From Madurella fahalii (lineage: Eukaryota > Ascomycota > Sordariomycetes > Sordariales): DNA of 64,000 nucleotides. Positions 59,001 through 64,000 of the stretch are shown piece by piece. The position numbers and the translations under genes were made by a program. The notes beneath the pieces were generated by a model. The model saw only the letters and a program-made list of their open reading frames with translations, was not told the DNA's origin and did not search any database. The stretch lies in contig CM056874.1 of the NCBI GenBank assembly GCA_029876055.1, positions 4,030,001-4,094,000 on the forward strand. Direction: 5' to 3'. Numbering within the stretch: position 1 is the first letter of the stretch; the number at the start of each line of letters is the position of its first letter.

Positions 59001-62000
59001 TGCCACTATCTCAATGCGTCCGGGTTTCGTAAGTTCTATCAGCGCCGGTGCCGGAAACAGGTCTCCGTCCTCCAAGGATTCAACACAGCCGATTCTTGGT
59101 GCCATGACATGGAGAATGAGGAACTAACGGCATGATTGTCGCGTCCCAACGTCGTGGCCCAAGACTAAATTCATCTACTTGGAGTGCTGTGTGATATTTG
59201 ATCCTCCACGATCCCCGTTAGTAAAGGGGGGGGTGTGGTATTGGCTGCCCTCAAGAGCACACTCAGGCCGAGTTCGAAGGTGGAAGAGTTTGATGGGAGG
59301 TTGCCGCGCACAATTTGATCATTTAGAAACCTCGGCACTGCGAGGAAGGTTATAAACAACCGTCAGCTCCATATCCGTTACCATTTTAGGACCTTGATTA
59401 TGACAGCTAAATCAGATGACTAGAGCCATCATGCGGGCAACCATCGAGGTGGCGCGCCCCTGATCTTCGAGTTCGACAACAGGCTTGGATTTGGGAGGAG
59501 CGGCAACACCATCCGATCTGTTATCTCAGTGGGGTACCTCTGGTTTCACAAGATTTTAAGGCCGTCAATAAAGCCGATATTGCATTCTACGAGTCTGCCC
59601 AGGGGTGGTGAAGGCCTGGCCCCTGAGAACCCGGAACGCCGCGGCTGAGAGCGTCGCAAGCACGCCGAGACATCCGTACTCAGGGAACGAGGTGTACGCT
59701 GCGTGCACGCTTTCACCGAAGTGGCCCTCTATTTCCAGATTCTGACAAGTAGGGAGGATCCCGACTGGTGGCGGAGTCTCATTCGCTCGCTCGGTGAGGC
59801 TGTTGGGGGATTGGCTCGACACGAATGATCATGCCAGTCGAGCGACAGCAATAAGGTCCCCACTATTGCTCAACATTGTCTGATCCATACTATCACGCGT
59901 GATTCAGCTCCTTGGCCGCAGCAGTTCCGTATTGAGAGCGACGTCACGGTGGCGGGTTTGATGAACGAGAACACTCCTACGGCCGTGCGCTCGCGCCCAA
60001 AATTTCGAGAGCCGTCTGTAGCAACCAGGTGCGTAGTGCCGCATGGAGGCACCCAAAGGTCTAGACTGTTAACGCTAGATGGTGCGTAGTATGTAACAGT
60101 GCCGACATATCATGCCTCAGCAAACAGGCTTGTAACTCTCTTCTCCTAGCGAACAGCTCGGAATGACAGCCTGGACTGATTTGAACCAAGCTGAAAGCCA
60201 CTACGAAGCTGAGTATCTTGCCGTTTTCCGCTTAACATTACCGTACCCATCCCGGACGAGATCCCCAACATAACGATATCGACCAAGTTGTGCCTGCTGG
60301 AGACAAGGATCGGCGAGAGAAGTAGGGTATTCCCGACAGTAAAGAGCGCACCTACTTTAGTGTCGATGGCCTATCGTAAAAACGAGCCCCCAAGCTTGAC
60401 AAAGCATCTCCGAACTACGAGACAGGCACCTGTAGCAACAAACAGGGGCACCTAACGCGAGCTTACGGACGCGGCAAGTCTTAATCGACGAATTGAGTGG
60501 AGCAGAGCAGAGGACCAAATGAGCTACGTTGATCGAACCACCAGCAATCCCAGTGACCGGACCAGGATTCGCATTGTCTCATACCTAAGGTACATGTACC
60601 TGGGTACCAGGCCTTTGGTGAACTTCAGTTCAAGTTCCCGATGTCCGAGTCTCTGCAGGAAGCTGTTTCCGAGGTCTATCTCACTAACAGACACGGCCAT
60701 CATGCCGTCCCTCACACAACACACGCGCCACGGGGCACGCTGTCATTTTGTTTCCACTCTGGAAACGTTAGACCCTTTTACCTGCCTCGACTCCAACTAG
60801 TGCCTTTGAGGGCCCAGGCTTGCGGACGCGACCATGGAACCTCGGACGCCGCCGACGAGCCCGTTTTTAGGCAGTACATACCATCATGAATGTGCCTCTT
60901 CTAACAATGCGGTGGCTGATAGGGACATGGACAGGCATCATTACGAAGCGCACCGCAAAGGAGAAGAGATAGTCGTTTGCCGCACCGACTACCGACCACC
61001 CCGACAATCTAACCAAACGGGCATCTCCACATAATCATCATTTTTTTATAACCCAGAAGCCAACGGTTGCAACAGAAAAGACACGAATAACGGGAATCCT
61101 TGCTCCGGCCAGGACACCGAACCATGTCATCAGGACGTTGGGCGGGATGGGGGCAACAGTGTCCCAGGACGGTGCCACGGATTCGACCTCCATCTACGTC
61201 CCGTTGACGTATCCGGTTAACCAGAACAAACGAGGTGTTTGGGGGTTCAGGTCTGCCGGGGCCCTGGGGGCGGGCGGGTGGCCACTCTGACTTCGCCGCT
61301 GTGTTGGTCCACCAGTTTGGCTGGGGAATAAGATACGGTCATCACTGGGCCGCCAGCGTGATGGGATGTGGAAGACACCTTGTGATAAATCGGCTAGTGA
61401 CCAGGCAGTTTTTGGGGGGTTCCCCGGAGATGCGGGCGACACATCTCACCACGCCAACGCATGGCGGGTTCTCTTCGTTCCCGAGATTCGGCATCCAGCA
61501 AAGGGGCAGCGTGTGACCGGAACGCACTCAAATCTTTCAAATCGCGCCATCCGGGTTTCGAACCACGGGTATCAGCAACCGGGACTCCACACTTCAGAAT
61601 GTCCAAGTTCTCCAGTAACGGCCCGGAAAGGAGCCAGACCAGAGAGCTGTGGCGGGTTTAGGGGTACACAGAGACCAAGATGTTGGGATGGGAAACACAA
61701 CGACTACCCGATCTCACATCATTCTAAGCGGAAAATTAGCGAGAGTCTTTGATCCCTGGCACGGCCCCTGGCACGGAAATACCATCTCTACCTCACGACG
61801 GGCCCGCGGTGAAGGAGCCTGTGGGGGGAGGGGGCCGATAGGCGTCTACCAACCGTGCATAGCTGGCCGGAATTGTCGGCCTCTGCAGGCCTACACCAGA
61901 GAAGCGGTTACACATCCGTGTCCGAGAGCTAGGCGCCCTCGGTTGCAAGCGACGGAGGATGATGGCTTTCCCAGCAAGCGTAGCGATATGCTCCGCCTAG

Positions 62001-64000
62001 TGAAACTCATACACGGCCTAAAGTGGTGTAGAAAGCCTAAGTCAAGGAGAATGTCAACGAGCAAGGAGCCAGACACACGCGTACTCGAGTTGCCGCCATG
62101 TGTACTTCTTGGCTTGGAGACTGCGTCTGGATCCGCCGGGATCCTCCGAGCGCTGCGAATCCGTCTTAACAGAGGGGAACCGGGGATGGATAGCCTCTGG
62201 AAAAAGTGGAAGAACTGTGCCACTTCCGCCGCACCGTTTCCTGGAGTCATTAAACACGGGGACGCCGCTCAGAGAGTACGGCTACTGTATCACTGGCATG
62301 GTGCAGCCGGGTGGCGAGACGATGTCGGGCAGATGTTCCATGCAGCCACCTACAAACGGCGGCTACCTGTCCGGCAGGCCAATGGAGCTTGCGCATTGAG
62401 ATGCGTATCGTCGTGGCAAGCAAACCCCCGCCACCCAAATTGACCCAAGGTGCCCAGGCAAAGGGACTGATGTCGTGCCAGACACGATCGGTGGCCAGGA
62501 TTTGTTGGGACGCTGCACTGGAAGATTGTCAGTGGATGTCATGCTTGGGGACGATGAGGCCGTATCGCAGGACAGCTAGCCAACCGCCATCGACTCAACC
62601 GAGTCAGCTTTCCGGCACCAAAAATACGTGTGGACGCAGTGCTACCGTGTTACCCGGGAGGCAGGCGCGCGCTCTATGTCATAATTCCCAGGACTGAAGC
62701 AATCTGGGACAGATCCGGATGGCGAGCCAATGGTTTTACTCCTGGCAGCCACACGATACGTACCGAATCTGACAGTCCAAAAGCGCCAGCCAACAGAAGC
62801 CGCGGAGCCCGGGCTCGCTCTTGCAAGCGCGTCAACAACCGCGCGGGGTGCCGGGAGAGGGCCGACCAGCGGGTCCGCAATTTACGGGAGCTAGCAATAA
62901 GCGCGGTTGCAATCAGAGGTTTCGCGGACTGAGGGCCACTTGGTCTCCCGGCGAGAGGGAGTCGACGAAGCCGGGGGTTTACCCCGCCGGAGATGCGCCT
63001 TGATAGCGCGCGCTCCGCTGGGCTTTTTCTGAACGATGGCTGCCGAGTTCGAACGGCATGCAGAAGTTTACCCGCTCACGAGTACGTCTGGGTGCGCCGA
63101 GGCGAGCGGGCGGTTATACTCAGGGCCCCCAAGGAAACATAAATGTGTAAGTTCCCATCGCACCGGGCCAACAAGAGAACCGAATTTTCTTGTCCAACAC
63201 CAACTCGCCCTGCCTCCGGTGCGAATTTGACGCACTGCGCCGCCGGGATCGCAGTTCTAGAAGGGTTGTCGAAGCGCTCATCCACAGGCTGGCCCCTTGA
63301 GCATACCTTAATCTCGGCTTCGATCTTTCAGCCCTTCCGCCTCTCCGCCCCGTCGCCGTGGCAGGAAGACCACCAGTCCAGCGCTCATCTCGGCCGTTTA
63401 CAGTTTCTATTCTCGACGGCGGTCTCCAGAACCCCTTCATCACGGGAATCGACATCGAGAACCTGTCGCTGCCATCAGCTCGGGTTGACGTCCATCTGGT
63501 AAGCGGCAAGTCCTGGCCAATCAGGACATCTTGTGCTAAGAATATGACTTTAGCGCCCATCCCTGCTCGGGTTCCATCACTCACCGCCAATCAGACGCGG
63601 CATCCCCGACCAGCCCCCCTCCCCGCCGGTAGAGATACCGACGCCGTCACGATCCGCCGTCGTGGCTTTGGTCGCGCGTAGCCAGCACCAAGCATCGTCC
63701 ACAGTCCTGGGGCTCGGGGAATTTTTTGTTTTTTTTCTCTGTTGCTCTCCGATTCTGCGAATCGGACGCAACCCACAATTTCCAGTGACGACGGGCGTCC
63801 TTTAAGGTTTGCCCATCCCGCAAATCAACAGACTAGCCCATCGAACACACCCGCCCCGTTTACTCGTCCGATCCCGGTCAAGTGGGCAAATTCCCCGTCC
63901 CCGTCTTTCCCTCCTCGCCGTGTAGGCCCTCGGCGGCACGCGGGATATTAGACCTTCCCCAGGCCCCCCAGCTCAGCAGGCTGTAAGTGCATGCATTCTC

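Larger units (their letters stand above)
51883..64000. other. 12-kb gene-poor right flank
   Basis: Upstream of hapB I find no gene that can be supported. ORFs are short, overlap on both strands and have no conserved motif; the longest is a 264-codon plus-strand frame at 61649-62443 with Arg/Gly/Trp-rich composition. A few short frames are protein-like in composition (minus 58839-59105 and 59565-59822, plus 60834-61034) but match nothing I know. At the right edge a plus-strand frame around 63376-63497 ends at a GTAAGC that could be a splice donor, so a gene may begin here and continue beyond the window. Confidence 0.5.

Noticed and set aside
61530..61590. tRNA-like T loop (GGTTCGAAACC on the minus strand)
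   Set aside because: No acceptor, D or anticodon stems can be folded around it.
61649..62443. Plus-strand ORF of 264 codons
   Set aside because: The longest frame in the right flank, but basic and Trp/Gly-rich, without recognisable domains, with competing frames of similar quality on both strands.
1..64000. CRISPR arrays, operons or bacterial-type elements
   Set aside because: None seen; the gene structure is eukaryotic throughout, with spliceosomal introns and an intron-containing tRNA.

Overview
The window is genomic DNA of a filamentous ascomycete, most likely a Sordariomycete of the Sordariales/Chaetomiaceae type. The evidence is short spliceosomal introns (mostly 50-90 nt) with GTRNGY donors, CTRAC-like branch points and YAG acceptors, GC-rich coding sequence, Zn2Cys6 regulators, and a housekeeping set of fungal type (eIF3d, HAP2/HapB, Rim15, Pso2, LSm2). 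Genus and species cannot be fixed from the sequence. I rebuilt twelve intact genes (eleven protein-coding, seven of them in three or more exons, plus one intron-containing tRNA) by joining exons whose phases agree exactly.

Left arm (1-24 kb), accessory in character: about 5 kb with no recognisable gene; a seven-exon minus-strand gene joining a SesB-like alpha/beta hydrolase to a von Willebrand A domain (5174-7822); a divergent cassette of a Zn2Cys6 regulator (9570-11820, minus) and a DHA2-type 14-TM MFS exporter (12312-14544, plus), with a cluster of four CGG(A/G)ATT elements in the shared promoter; a gene-poor, AT-richer stretch; a second Zn2Cys6 regulator (18217-20824, plus) convergent with an MFS transporter of the phosphate/glycerophosphodiester symporter type (21185-23285, minus).

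Centre (25.8-52 kb), mostly core genome: a Rim15/Greatwall-type kinase with PAS and receiver domains (25810-31682, minus); an 8-kb gene-free interval holding a frameshifted relic of a PlsC-type acyltransferase (about 36070-36380, minus); a bZIP factor (39697-41478); eIF3 subunit d (42033-43927); the Pso2/Snm1 interstrand-crosslink nuclease (44372-47185); an elongator tRNA-Met(CAU) with a 33-nt intron; LSm2 with a 14-nt first exon; and HAP2/HapB (50938-51882).

Right arm (51.9-64 kb): about 12 kb with no gene I can support, only short unrelated ORFs and small tandem repeats.

Functional links are modest. Rim15, HapB and the bZIP protein are all stress or nutrient-response regulators. The regulator/exporter pair looks like a self-contained efflux cassette. 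The SesB-vWA protein resembles parts of fungal non-self recognition and programmed cell death systems, and is the most interesting item here.
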